Shown here: in pieces, positions 18,905 through 28,147 of the stretch
How positions within the stretch are numbered: position 1 is the first letter of the stretch
Layout: every line of letters starts with the position of its first letter
From: Acinetobacter sichuanensis
GTDB taxonomy: Bacteria; Pseudomonadota; Gammaproteobacteria; Pseudomonadales; Moraxellaceae
Direction of reading: 5' to 3'
DNA length: 64,000 nt
NCBI RefSeq assembly: GCF_003024515.2
Contig: NZ_PYIX02000005.1
Coordinates: forward strand, 106,096 to 170,095
Translations under genes and position numbers: made by a program
The notes under the pieces: model-generated
Databases searched by the model: none
What the model saw: the letters and a program-made list of their open reading frames with translations, nothing else
Told to the model about the DNA's origin: nothing

Positions 18905-20224
18905 ATGGATTTAGTTTCACGCGTACAACGCCTACCGATTGGAAAATTTCACTATACCTTGCTATGGGTCATCGGACTTGGTTGGATGTTCGATGCTATG
19001 GATACGGGATTGATTTCTTTTATCCTGACCAAAATGGCAGAAGAGTGGCAAATGACACCATCTGAAAAAGGCTGGGTGGTGTCGATTGGTTTCGTTGGTA
19101 TGGCGATTGGTGCTGTATTTTCAGGTGGTTTAGCAGATCGGATTGGTCGTCGAACCGTATTTGCCATTACTTTAGTGACCTATAGTATTGCGACTGCTTT
19201 ATGTGCGGTTGCGCCAAACCTGACATGGTTATTGGTGTTTCGCTTTATTGTTGGTTTAGGCTTAGGTGGGCAGTTGCCTGTGGCTGTGACGTTGGTCAGT
19301 GAATACATTCCTGCACAGGTGCGTGGTCGTTTCATTGTTTTACTCGAAAGCTTTTGGGGCTTAGGTTGGCTTGTTGCTGCATTGATTTCCTATTTTGTGA
19401 TTCCTGATTATGGTTGGCACATTGCATTTTTGATTGGTGGTTTGCCTGCAATTTATGTGTTTATGATTTTGAAAAAAGTCCCTGAATCTGTACCGTATTT
19501 GATCAATCGTGGACGAATCGAAGAAGCACATGCTTTGGTACAAAAGTTAGAACGTCAATGTGGCGTTGAAGTGATTGAAACTATTGAAGTAAAACCTGTT
19601 GCAGAAAAACAAAATATTTCATTTTCACAGCTTTGGTCAAATCCTTTTGCGAAACGCACCCTAATGTTGTGGCTGATTTGGTTTGGTATTGTATTTTCCT
19701 ACTATGGCATTTTTACGTGGCTACCGAGTTTATTGGTCAAACAAGGCTATAGCATTGTTCAGTCTTTTGAATATGTGTTGGGTATGATTTTGGCACAACT
19801 ACCGGGTTATGTGGCGGCTGCTTGGTTGGTGGAAAAGTTAGGACGTAAAGCGACATTAGCAGGTTTTATTGGCATGTGTGCTGTGTCGGCTTATTTCTTT
19901 GGGCAAGCCACTTCGGTCAGTATGATTATGCTGTGGGGTTGTTTGATGTCGTTCTTTAATTTGGGCGCTTGGGGTGTTTTATATACTTACACACCTGAGC
20001 AATATCCAACCAATATTCGTGCATTTGGTTCAGGATGGGCATCTGCGATTGGGCGTATGGGCGGGATTGTGGCACCTTTGGTTGTCACACATATGATGGT
20101 GGCTACAAATGGTTTTAGCTCAGTCTTTATGATGTTTACCGCCGTGCTTTTAGGTGTGGCTGCGGTGATTTTGGTTTTGGGTGAAGAAACCAAAGGTAAG
20201 ACTTTGGAAGAGATTGGACTTTAA
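18905..20224 (+). CDS. niaP: MFS transporter, NiaP-like (niacin uptake)
   Basis: A major facilitator of 439 residues with 12 membrane helices and the loop 2-3 motif GGLADRIGRRTVF. Several stretches match Bacillus NiaP/YceI closely: IVLLESFWGLGWLVAALIS, QSFEYVLGMILAQLPGY and FFNLGAWGVLYTYTPEQYPT. NiaP imports nicotinate or nicotinamide for NAD synthesis. Related transporters of the same subfamily carry aromatic acids or sugars, so the substrate is probable, not proven. No NAD-salvage gene or regulator is adjacent. Confidence 0.75.
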   Translation: MDLVSRVQRLPIGKFHYTLLWVIGLGWMFDAMDTGLISFILTKMAEEWQMTPSEKGWVVSIGFVGMAIGAVFSGGLADRIGRRTVFAITLVTYSIATALCAVAPNLTWLLVFRFIVGLGLGGQLPVAVTLVSEYIPAQVRGRFIVLLESFWGLGWLVAALISYFVIPDYGWHIAFLIGGLPAIYVFMILKKVPESVPYLINRGRIEEAHALVQKLERQCGVEVIETIEVKPVAEKQNISFSQLWSNPFAKRTLMLWLIWFGIVFSYYGIFTWLPSLLVKQGYSIVQSFEYVLGMILAQLPGYVAAAWLVEKLGRKATLAGFIGMCAVSAYFFGQATSVSMIMLWGCLMSFFNLGAWGVLYTYTPEQYPTNIRAFGSGWASAIGRMGGIVAPLVVTHMMVATNGFSSVFMMFTAVLLGVAAVILVLGEETKGKTLEEIGL

Positions 20225-20239
20225 TGGTTTAAAAGATTT

Positions 20240-20287
20240 GAAAATATGGGGGGAGTGATTTCTCTCCCCATATTTGGTTTTTTTTTA
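20240..20287 (+). terminator. Terminator of the niaP-like gene
   Basis: A long stem of AAATATGGGGAGAG type pairs with CTCTCCCCATATTT and is followed by GGTTTTTTTT. Confidence 0.85.
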
Positions 20288-20384
20288 TATTGAAATGATG
20301 ATACAGTGTTGAGCTAAATATAAGAAAATTTAAGATATATTTGAATCGTTTATGTGATTTTAAAAATAAAAAATGGGTAGTGGA

Positions 20385-20813
20385 ATGAAAATTATAAAAA
20401 ATTTAATGATACTTTTGGTTGTAGTATTGGTTGGGCTTTATAGTGTTTATTTCTCTCCACAAAAGGCAGATCGCGAAGTCATTGCAAAGATAAATTCTTC
20501 ATTGCAGGAAAAGCAGTATCGCCAAATTTGCGGTAGATATTTGGGAATATATTCTAAATACGAAAAGGCTTTGCGAGGAGAAAGTCATTATTTTACGGTT
20601 GATGCAGATGGTAAGAAATATGATTTTCTCACACACCGCTTTCGGGCAGACACCCTGTTTTATAAATTTAAGTCAGAGCATAGATTTGATGTTTTACAGG
20701 CATTCAATCAAGGGCAAAATATCTGTGTGACTTTTAGTACAAAATATTTAGAAGTTGATCAGGGTAAAAATTATCGACAAGTTCCACTGTTGATGAGTGC
20801 TTCTGTAAAATAA
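20385..20813 (+). CDS. Membrane-anchored or exported protein of unknown function
   Basis: A protein of 142 residues using the ATG at 20385, which has AGTGGA upstream (an in-frame ATG lies four codons earlier). The N-terminus MKIIKNLMILLVVVLVGLYSVYF is a signal anchor or uncleaved signal peptide, and the rest is soluble and probably periplasmic. Two cysteines (in RQICGRY and QNICVTF) could form a disulfide. No domain is recognised. It lies between the niaP terminator and parC, apparently transcribed alone. Confidence 0.6.
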   Translation: MKIIKNLMILLVVVLVGLYSVYFSPQKADREVIAKINSSLQEKQYRQICGRYLGIYSKYEKALRGESHYFTVDADGKKYDFLTHRFRADTLFYKFKSEHRFDVLQAFNQGQNICVTFSTKYLEVDQGKNYRQVPLLMSASVK

Positions 20814-20986
20814 TCAGTTGCTCATTTTCCTAAAAATGGATAATTTTACAACGCTGGAATTATAAGAAGACGCAAATTGTCGCAGAGTTACAAGACTGCC
20901 CCTTGTGTCGTCTCAGTATGCGACTTAGCATAAGAACATAGAGATATAAATTTTTAGAACGCATTTATTTAGGATTAAAGGTTGTT

Positions 20987-23206
20987 ATGACAAGCCTTGC
21001 GCATCATGCGACAGAAAACCGTTCCGTAGCAGAATTTACCGAACAAGCTTACCTTAACTATGCCATGTACGTGATTATGGATCGTGCATTGCCACATATC
21101 AGTGATGGTCTAAAACCCGTACAGCGTCGTATTGTCTATGCGATGAGTGAATTGGGTTTAAAACCAAGTGGTAAGCCGAAAAAATCGGCACGTACCGTCG
21201 GTGATGTATTGGGTAAATACCATCCGCATGGTGACTATGCTTGTTATGAAGCGATGGTGTTGATGGCACAACCCTTCAGTTATCGCTACCCATTTATTGA
21301 AGGTCAGGGCAACTGGGGCTCACCTGACGATCCTAAGTCATTCGCAGCAATGCGTTATACCGAAGCAAAACTCTCACAGTACAGTGATTTATTGCTGTCT
21401 GAATTGGGTCAAGGCACGTGTGACTGGCAAGATAACTTCGATGGTTCGATGAAAGAGCCTGTCACTTTGCCTGCACGTGTACCCAATATTTTGTTGAATG
21501 GTACGACAGGCATTGCAGTGGGAATGGCAACGGATATTCCACCGCATAATCTGCGTGAAGTGGTTAAAGGCACGATTGCCTTAATTCGTAATCCAAACTT
21601 AACCGATGAAAAAGTTGCAGAATACATTCCTGCACCTGATTTACCAACCAAAGCAGAAATTATTACCCCACCTGAAGAATTGTTGAAAATACAAACCACA
21701 GGGCGTGGTAGTTACCGTATGCGTGCCATTTATACGGTAGAAAAAAATGAAATTGTGATCACTGAATTGCCTTATCAGGTTTCAGGATCAAAAGTCATTA
21801 CCCAGATTGCAGACCAAATGCAGGCGAAAAAATTGCCTTTTGTTAGTGATTTACGTGATGAGTCAGATCATAGAAATCCAACCCGTTTAGTGATTGTATT
21901 ACGCTCTAATCGAATTGATGCTGAAGCGGTGATGAGTCATCTATTTGCGACGACAGATTTAGAGTCAAGTTATCGTGTCAATATGAACATGATCGGTGCA
22001 GATGCTCGTCCGCAAGTCAAATCTATTCGTAAAATTTTATTGGAATGGATTGAAATTCGTAAACAAACGGTCACACGCCGTCTGCAATATCATCTCAACA
22101 AGATTGAAAAGCGTTTGCACATCCTTAGCGGTTTGATCATTGCTTTCCTTAATATTGATGAAGTGATTCAAATTATTCGTGAAGAAGATCAACCTAAACC
22201 TGAGTTGATGTCACGTTTTAATATTGATGAAATCCAAGCAGAAGCGATTTTAGAACTCAAGTTACGTCATTTGGCAAAACTTGAAGAAATGGAAATGCGT
22301 CGTGAGCAAGAAGAACTTGAAGCGAAAGCAGTGGTGATTCGTGAGCAATTGGCAAATCCAGAATCTTTAAAATCTCTAATCATTTCTGAACTCAAAGACG
22401 ATGCGAAAAAGTTTGGTGATGATCGCCGTTCTCCAGTGGTACAACGCTCAGATGCCCATGCCATTAGTGAACAAGATTTAATGCCAGCAGAACCTGTAAC
22501 CGTTATTTTGTCAGAAGCAGGTTGGATTCGTTCAGCTAAAGGGCACGACATCGATGTAGAAAAGCTGAATTTCCGTGCAGGGGATCAGTACTTAAGTTCA
22601 GCGCAAGGTAAGTCTAATCAAAAAGCCTATATTTTAGATGAAACGGGGCGCAGCTATGCCTTAGCAATTAATAGCTTACCTTCGGCACGTGGTTTTGGTG
22701 AACCTTTGAGTTCAAAACTTGCACCTGCCAATGGTGTTGGTTTTATCCAAATTTTAGTTGAGGAAGATGAAAAAGAAATTATTGCTATAAGTTCAAATGG
22801 TTATGGTTTTAAAACACAAGCAAAACAATTAGATACCAATGCTAAAGCAGGTAAATCCTTCCTAAATGTTGCTGAAAATGCTCACGCAATGCCGTTGATA
22901 GTGATTGAAAATCATACGCATTTAGCTATACTCAGCTCAGCAGGACGTGTACTTCTTATTGATTTGTCAGAATTGCCAATTTTAAACAAAGGTAAAGGAA
23001 ATAAGTTGATACAACTTGAAGCTGATGATCAGATTCAAAGTCTACTTACTTTTAATTTAGATGATACAATTCAATTGCTTGCGGGGCAGAAGCAATTAAA
23101 AATAAAAGGTGAAGATTTACAGAAGTACATCGGCAAGCGTGCGTCGAAGGGGCAACTCTTACCACGTGGATATCAAAAAGCAAATAGACTGTTCATTCAA
23201 AGATAA
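20987..23206 (+). CDS. parC: DNA topoisomerase IV subunit A, with Tyr at position 84
   Basis: The breakage-reunion subunit of topoisomerase IV, which unlinks daughter chromosomes and is a fluoroquinolone target. It has 739 residues. The winged-helix region includes [17 protein letters not shown], and the catalytic tyrosine is Y124 in [11 protein letters not shown]. The C-terminal part has ParC-type blades. The quinolone-resistance region reads [13 protein letters not shown]: residue 84 is tyrosine (codon TAT, 21236-21238) where the usual Acinetobacter residue is serine; Glu88 is unchanged. One base change from TCT or TCC-type serine codons can give this. parE is not adjacent. Confidence 0.97.
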   Translation: MTSLAHHATENRSVAEFTEQAYLNYAMYVIMDRALPHISDGLKPVQRRIVYAMSELGLKPSGKPKKSARTVGDVLGKYHPHGDYACYEAMVLMAQPFSYRYPFIEGQGNWGSPDDPKSFAAMRYTEAKLSQYSDLLLSELGQGTCDWQDNFDGSMKEPVTLPARVPNILLNGTTGIAVGMATDIPPHNLREVVKGTIALIRNPNLTDEKVAEYIPAPDLPTKAEIITPPEELLKIQTTGRGSYRMRAIYTVEKNEIVITELPYQVSGSKVITQIADQMQAKKLPFVSDLRDESDHRNPTRLVIVLRSNRIDAEAVMSHLFATTDLESSYRVNMNMIGADARPQVKSIRKILLEWIEIRKQTVTRRLQYHLNKIEKRLHILSGLIIAFLNIDEVIQIIREEDQPKPELMSRFNIDEIQAEAILELKLRHLAKLEEMEMRREQEELEAKAVVIREQLANPESLKSLIISELKDDAKKFGDDRRSPVVQRSDAHAISEQDLMPAEPVTVILSEAGWIRSAKGHDIDVEKLNFRAGDQYLSSAQGKSNQKAYILDETGRSYALAINSLPSARGFGEPLSSKLAPANGVGFIQILVEEDEKEIIAISSNGYGFKTQAKQLDTNAKAGKSFLNVAENAHAMPLIVIENHTHLAILSSAGRVLLIDLSELPILNKGKGNKLIQLEADDQIQSLLTFNLDDTIQLLAGQKQLKIKGEDLQKYIGKRASKGQLLPRGYQKANRLFIQR

Positions 23207-23257
23207 AACTAGCATCCATTGATCGAAATACGTTATATATGAAAGGTGTTCGTGAAA

Positions 23258-23407
23258 ATGGATGCAATATTAAGCACAACAAGCCAAAAAACTATGCTTA
23301 ATGTTGAAAAAAACAGCTTAAAACTAAGGATTACTAATTGGAGAATATGGCAATGGAAAAGATTTGGTACGCAGAATATCAAAAAACAGGCATTCCTGAG
23401 ACTGTAG
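23258..23407 (+). CDS. Candidate leader ORF overlapping the fadD start
   Basis: A 49-codon ORF with its own AAGGTG ribosome site nine bases before the ATG. It overlaps the start of fadD out of frame by about 55 bases and ends in TAG. The product is basic and contains the tryptophan-rich NWRIWQWKR. No family is recognised. It may be a regulatory upstream ORF or chance. Confidence 0.25.
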   Translation: MDAILSTTSQKTMLNVEKNSLKLRITNWRIWQWKRFGTQNIKKQAFLRL

Positions 23408-25026
23408 AATTGCCACAGGAAAATACATCGCTTATTGATATTTTTGAGCGTAATTTCCAAAAATTTGGTTCACGAGATGCATTTATCTTTATGGATAAAG
23501 CATTATCTTTTAGTGAATTAGAACTTGCTAGTCGCAAATTTGCCACATATCTTCAAAGTTTAGGTTTGGCAAAAGGCAGTCGTGTTGCTGTGATGATGCC
23601 AAACGTACTACAGTATCCTGTGGTTGCATTAGGTGTGTTCAGAGCTGGCTTGGTTTTAGTGAACGTTAACCCACTTTATACTGCACGTGAGCTTGAGCAT
23701 CAACTCAATGATGCAGGTGTTGAAGCATTAGTAATCATTGAAAACTTTGCCACTGTTTATCAAGCAATTATTGGTAAAACACCTGTTAAGCATGTCATTG
23801 TCGCGTCTGTAGGTGATATGTTAGGAACACTCAAAGGTACATTGGTTAATTTTGTACTGCGTTCTGTTCGTAAACAAATTCCTGCTTGGAATATTCCAGG
23901 TCACATTAAATTTAATGCGGCTATGTCAAAAGTGAGTGCAAATAACTACAAGCGCCCAACGATGACATTAAGTGATACAGCCGTTCTACAATATACAGGT
24001 GGAACAACAGGGGTATCTAAAGGTGCAGAATTAACACATCGTAATCTTGTAGCGAACTTATTACAAAGTGATGCTATTTTCCAAAGTAAATTTGGTAAAG
24101 GTGACGGTGCTAAAGACGATCGTATTTTCTGTGCTTTACCGCTCTATCATATCTTTGCATTCATGGTGTGTGCTCTTTATGGTATGTATAAAGGTCAAGC
24201 CAATATTCTAATTCCTAATCCGCGTGATTTGCCTGCGGTCATGAAAGAATTACGCAAATACCAACCGACATTCTTCCCTGCTGTAAATACTTTGTTTAAT
24301 GCTTTAGTACATAATGAAGAATTTAAGCAACTTGACCATAGCAAACTTAAAATGGCAATGGGTGGTGGTATGGCAGTATTACCATCTACAGCAGAAGCAT
24401 GGAAAAAAATCACCAATACCATCATTATTGAAGGTTATGGTTTATCTGAGACATCGCCTGTTGCAACAGCAAACCCACCAGCAACTAAAGAATTTAGTGG
24501 CACAATTGGTATTCCATTGCCATTAACGGATGTTGCAATCTTAGATGATGATGGCAATCATTTGGCTCAAGGTGAGCAAGGTGAAATTTCGATTCGTGGT
24601 CCACAGGTGATGAAGGGTTATTGGAACCGCCCTGACGAAACTGCAAAAGTGATGACTGCTGATGGTTATTTCCGTACAGGTGATATTGGGATCATGAATG
24701 AGCGTGGTTACTTTAAAATTGTAGATCGTAAAAAAGATATGATTTTAGTTTCAGGCTTTAACGTTTATCCATCTGAAATTGAAGAAGTGATTGCACAGCA
24801 TCCAAAAGTATTGGAAGTTGCTGCAATTGGTGTTGCTGATGAAAAATCAGGTGAAGTACCTAAGCTTTTTGTAGTGAAAAAAGATCCATCTTTAACCACT
24901 GAAGAAGTTTTAGCATATGCAAAAGAAAACTTAACAGGTTATAAGCGTCCTCGTTATGTTGAGTTTATGGATGAATTACCAAAATCAAACGTAGGTAAAA
25001 TCTTACGTAAAGATTTGCGTAAATAA
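23353..25026 (+). CDS. fadD: Long-chain fatty acid-CoA ligase
   Basis: An AMP-forming acyl-CoA synthetase of 557 residues that activates long-chain fatty acids for beta-oxidation or lipid synthesis. Motifs are the P-loop-like YTGGTTGVSKGAEL (near 215), the YGLSETSP adenylate motif, GYFRTGDIG and the fatty-acyl signature region with DRKKDMILVSGFNVYPSEIEE; the C-terminal catalytic lysine lies in KSNVGKILRKDLR. Two ATGs (23347 and 23353) are possible; GGAG is correctly spaced only for the second. A terminator follows. The candidate leader ORF overlaps its start. Confidence 0.92.
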   Translation: MEKIWYAEYQKTGIPETVELPQENTSLIDIFERNFQKFGSRDAFIFMDKALSFSELELASRKFATYLQSLGLAKGSRVAVMMPNVLQYPVVALGVFRAGLVLVNVNPLYTARELEHQLNDAGVEALVIIENFATVYQAIIGKTPVKHVIVASVGDMLGTLKGTLVNFVLRSVRKQIPAWNIPGHIKFNAAMSKVSANNYKRPTMTLSDTAVLQYTGGTTGVSKGAELTHRNLVANLLQSDAIFQSKFGKGDGAKDDRIFCALPLYHIFAFMVCALYGMYKGQANILIPNPRDLPAVMKELRKYQPTFFPAVNTLFNALVHNEEFKQLDHSKLKMAMGGGMAVLPSTAEAWKKITNTIIIEGYGLSETSPVATANPPATKEFSGTIGIPLPLTDVAILDDDGNHLAQGEQGEISIRGPQVMKGYWNRPDETAKVMTADGYFRTGDIGIMNERGYFKIVDRKKDMILVSGFNVYPSEIEEVIAQHPKVLEVAAIGVADEKSGEVPKLFVVKKDPSLTTEEVLAYAKENLTGYKRPRYVEFMDELPKSNVGKILRKDLRK

Positions 25027-25038
25027 TCTAAATTTGAA

Positions 25039-25066
25039 TAAAAAAGCGCCGTTTTGGCGCTTTTTT
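25039..25066. terminator. Bidirectional terminator after fadD
   Basis: The stem AAAAAGCGCC/GGCGCTTTTT lies between the convergent fadD and the membrane-protein gene. Confidence 0.88.
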
Positions 25067-25084
25067 ATTTAGAAAAAGTCTGTT

Positions 25085-25477
25085 TTAACTTTTTCCCTGA
25101 CTTTTTAAATACCATTGGTCAATATAGGGACGGCTATAACCCACAATAGCGGTAAAGGTAAGCATCGTACCCATTTGTCGACCAATCGCAGAAGGTGGTA
25201 GACCTGCGTATGTAAAATAAATATCAATTAAACAATAAATAGCAACGATAAATAGCCAGAGATACAGATTCATTCGAGCAATGCCGACCGCATAAAATGC
25301 GATGAGCAAAATAATAAATGTACCTAAAGTCGATTGCCAATTAAAATTTGCACAAATAACACAGAGTAAAAATGCGGCAATCGGTAATACAATTTTTAAA
25401 ACACGATCAATATGTTGGAGCTGTTGCCTCTGTTGCTCTAATACATTCAATAGATCTTGTTGATCTGAAGGTTTCAT
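25085..25477 (-). CDS. Small membrane protein of unknown function
   Basis: A protein of 130 residues from the ATG at 25477, which has GGAG eight bases upstream; an in-frame upstream ATG is less likely. A cytoplasmic glutamine-rich amphipathic N-terminus (LLNVLEQQRQQLQHIDRVLK) is followed by about four hydrophobic segments between residues 30 and 120. No domain is recognised. It is transcribed away from the MAPEG gene, sharing the intergenic region with it. Confidence 0.6.
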   Translation of the reverse strand: MKPSDQQDLLNVLEQQRQQLQHIDRVLKIVLPIAAFLLCVICANFNWQSTLGTFIILLIAFYAVGIARMNLYLWLFIVAIYCLIDIYFTYAGLPPSAIGRQMGTMLTFTAIVGYSRPYIDQWYLKSQGKS

Positions 25478-25582
25478 GTTTTCTCCATTACACAATTTTT
25501 GCAAAACTCTATATTTCTTGAAAATTATAACAACATTGCCGTGCTATGATGTCTAACTTAGAAATTTCATGAGAATAAATTC

Positions 25583-25981
25583 ATGTCTGGGATAGATGGC
25601 ATCATATATCTAATTTTAATTGCCTGCTTATTGCCTTATGTATTTACTATTATTGCCAAAGTTGCGGGTGGTTTTCGGATAAGAGATAACCAAGATCCAC
25701 GTGAATTTTTAGCAAAAACAACAGGCTTGGCTGCGCGGGCAAATGCTGTACAGCAAAATAGTTTTGAAAGCTTACCTTTATTTATTGCTGCGATTTTGAT
25801 GGCAGAATATATGGTTGTACCGCAGTATTTTACGATGATGATGGGTAGTGCTTATATAGTATTAAGAATGATCTATGCGATTTGCTATTTACTCAATTTA
25901 GCAACATTACGTTCAATTATCTGGTTTTTATCAATGGCATGCCCAATTATTTTGTTGATCACGATTATTCGAATGCTCTAA
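25583..25981 (+). CDS. MAPEG-family membrane protein
   Basis: 132 residues with four membrane helices. The segment NQDPREFLAKTTGLAARANAVQQNSFESLPLF contains the conserved R-A-x-x-A-x-x-N-x-x-E motif of MAPEG proteins (membrane-associated proteins in eicosanoid and glutathione metabolism), in which the Asn and Glu help bind glutathione. The bacterial members' substrate is mostly unknown. It is a single gene ahead of ppa. Confidence 0.8.
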   Translation: MSGIDGIIYLILIACLLPYVFTIIAKVAGGFRIRDNQDPREFLAKTTGLAARANAVQQNSFESLPLFIAAILMAEYMVVPQYFTMMMGSAYIVLRMIYAICYLLNLATLRSIIWFLSMACPIILLITIIRML

Positions 25982-26104
25982 TAAAATTTACAATGAGCGG
26001 CATATCCAATTTTATGCTGCAAATTGTATAATGGCTCCCTGTTCGCTAAATTAGCGTTATAATCGACCAGATTTTTTATTGGTTTTCACTAAAAAGAGTA
26101 TCCT

Positions 26105-26632
26105 ATGAGCTATAGCAATATCCCAGCAGGCAAAGATGCACCTAACGACATCTATGTAATTATTGAAATTCCTGCAAATGCATCTCCAATCAAATACGAA
26201 GTAGATAAAGATTCTGATGCGTTGTTTGTAGACCGTTTTATGGGTACTGCAATGTTCTACCCTGCAAACTACGGTTATGTACCAAATACTTTATCTGAAG
26301 ATGGTGACCCATTAGACGTATTGGTTGTAACTCCACATCCTTTAGTACATGGTTCTGTGATTCGTTGCCGCCCAGTTGGTAAATTGAACATGGAAGATGA
26401 CGGTGGTATCGATGCTAAACTGGTTGCAGTTCCGCATGAAAAATTAACACCGCTTTATAAAGATGTTCAAGAATATACAGATCTTCCACCATTGTTGATC
26501 AACCAAATTGAACATTTCTTCCAACACTACAAAGATTTAGAGCCTGGTAAATGGGTTAAATTGACAGGTTGGGAAGGTTCTGAAGTTGCTAAAGCTGAAG
26601 TATTGAAGTCAATCGAAGCTGCTAAAAAATAA
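26105..26632 (+). CDS. ppa: Inorganic pyrophosphatase
   Basis: A cytosolic family I pyrophosphatase of 175 residues that hydrolyses PPi and pulls biosynthetic reactions forward. Metal-binding motifs are visible: [18 protein letters not shown], the Asp-rich DGDPLDVLV signature (D65-D70 region by E. coli numbering) and the later Asp/Lys cluster after [15 protein letters not shown]. Length and sequence are standard. A strong terminator follows. Confidence 0.96.
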   Translation: MSYSNIPAGKDAPNDIYVIIEIPANASPIKYEVDKDSDALFVDRFMGTAMFYPANYGYVPNTLSEDGDPLDVLVVTPHPLVHGSVIRCRPVGKLNMEDDGGIDAKLVAVPHEKLTPLYKDVQEYTDLPPLLINQIEHFFQHYKDLEPGKWVKLTGWEGSEVAKAEVLKSIEAAKK

Positions 26633-26657
26633 TTTGAATTATTGATGATTCAAATAC

Positions 26658-26690
26658 ATTGGGCGATTAAATTAATCGCCCAATTTTTTA
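26658..26690 (+). terminator. Terminator of ppa
   Basis: The stem TTGGGCGATTA/TAATCGCCCAA has a short loop and is followed by T6. Confidence 0.9.
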
Positions 26691-26773
26691 TGAAAAATCT
26701 TAAAATTTAATAAAATGAAGATAAAAAGACTCAATCAGCTTATAAAATTTTCATTTGATAAATCGGTGAAAAA

Positions 26774-27217
26774 TTAAGGCGTAAGACCTTCAGGGTGACG
26801 ATACCAACTTTCAATAAATAAAGCCGCAGCAACACTATCAGCAGCCAGTTTTTTTGCACGACCTTGGGTTTGATAATGTTCTAATTCATCTCGTGCTTCA
26901 CGTGTGGTCAAACGTTCATCGACCATGAGGGTTTCGATATTGGTTTGATGACGCAAGCGACGCGCAAACTTACGTGCACGTGCAGATAATTCTGATTCAG
27001 AATCATCCATATTTAAAGGCAAACCCACTAAAAATAAATTGGGTTGATGTTGTTTCACAATCTTTAAAAGCTCATCCCAATTGGGAATACCATCTTTCAT
27101 TGCAAATAAACTGAGTGGGGTAGCACTCTCAATCAATGAGGAGCCTACAGCCATCCCCATTTTTTGAGTACCAAAATCAAAAGCAAGAATTAGTTGTGGT
27201 TGGGATAAATCAGGCAT
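26774..27217 (-). CDS. ruvX: RuvX/YqgF, RNase H-fold nuclease for pre-16S rRNA
   Basis: 147 residues of the RNase H-like fold. [15 protein letters not shown] holds the first catalytic Asp; [11 protein letters not shown] and [11 protein letters not shown] follow, and the last Asp lies in [15 protein letters not shown]. The family was named for Holliday-junction resolution, but in several bacteria it processes the 5' end of 16S rRNA. The start is the ATG at 27217; an in-frame TTG two codons upstream is unlikely. It overlaps the end of yqgE by eight bases, an arrangement conserved in proteobacteria (yqgE-yqgF). Confidence 0.92.
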   Translation of the reverse strand: MPDLSQPQLILAFDFGTQKMGMAVGSSLIESATPLSLFAMKDGIPNWDELLKIVKQHQPNLFLVGLPLNMDDSESELSARARKFARRLRHQTNIETLMVDERLTTREARDELEHYQTQGRAKKLAADSVAAALFIESWYRHPEGLTP

Positions 27218-27764
27218 GTCCAATCTCAGAAGATAACCAAGTACGATCGATTCCTATTTTACGGTATGCGGCATCCCAACGCTCGTCATAGGGTAAATTA
27301 AAAATCAAATCCATATCTGAATCACAAATGAGCCAATCACCACGAGAGATTTCATTCTCTAATTGATTTTTCTCCCAACTGGCGTAGCCCAAGGCAATTT
27401 GATAACGTCCAACGCCTTCATTATGTGCAATTGCATCCAAAATATCTTTACTTGTGGTGATACAAATATTTTCACCTACCGCAATAGAAGAATGCCACGT
27501 CGGCTGACCTGTATGTAAAACAAAGCCTGCTTCAGGTCGTAAAGGTCCACCTTGTAAAACTTCATGTGGATGAACATGATCTGCTTCAATTTCTAAATCA
27601 CTAAGTAATTCTTTAATTTGTAAACCTGTTGGACGGTTAATGATCAAGCCTTGTGCGCCATCTTCATCATGTCTAGCCAGATAAATGACTGTATTCGAAA
27701 AAAAATGATCAGCCAAGTCAGGTGGCGCAATCAGACAACGATGTTTTAAGTATTGTTTAGTCAC
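27210..27764 (-). CDS. yqgE: UPF0301 (YqgE/AlgH) protein
   Basis: 184 residues of the AlgH-like family, recognised by [40 protein letters not shown] at the N-terminus (quoted region spans residues 8-47 in part) and [15 protein letters not shown] and [11 protein letters not shown] further on. The role is unclear; AlgH was linked to alginate regulation in Pseudomonas. The start codon is GTG with an AAGGAG site a little far away (about 11 bases). It is translationally coupled to ruvX. Confidence 0.88.
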   Translation of the reverse strand: MTKQYLKHRCLIAPPDLADHFFSNTVIYLARHDEDGAQGLIINRPTGLQIKELLSDLEIEADHVHPHEVLQGGPLRPEAGFVLHTGQPTWHSSIAVGENICITTSKDILDAIAHNEGVGRYQIALGYASWEKNQLENEISRGDWLICDSDMDLIFNLPYDERWDAAYRKIGIDRTWLSSEIGHA

Positions 27765-28147
27765 TGAAAAAGCCGCTCCTTATTTCTCAATTTTTAAATT
27801 AAATTACTTTAAAATACCATAACTTATTTATGTTGTAATAGGTCAATCTTTCATGCTAAAGCAGTATATTTTTACAGTTTTAAGTCAAGAATGGTACATT
27901 TTGGTTAAGGTTGCGTTTAAAATATAAACAAATGACAATATTTTAAATGTACATGATTTATGCTGTATTTTGCATCTTATCTTAATAAAAAAGAGATATA
28001 AGTTTGTTTTTTTAAATCATAATCGTATTTTGATTTAGCTTTTTTAATGAATAAAATAAGTAAATATTCAGTATTTTTCGTTTATTTATTGAAACAAATC
28101 ACTTAAATTTGTATGATTCATGTACTAAAATTCTAAAATCTAACTTT
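27765..28147. other. AT-rich promoter region between yqgE and the LpoB operon
   Basis: About 380 bases between divergent genes. It should hold both promoters. No repeat, RNA gene or convincing operator was seen; an in-frame ATG at 28109 exists but is not preferred as the start of the next gene. Confidence 0.5.
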
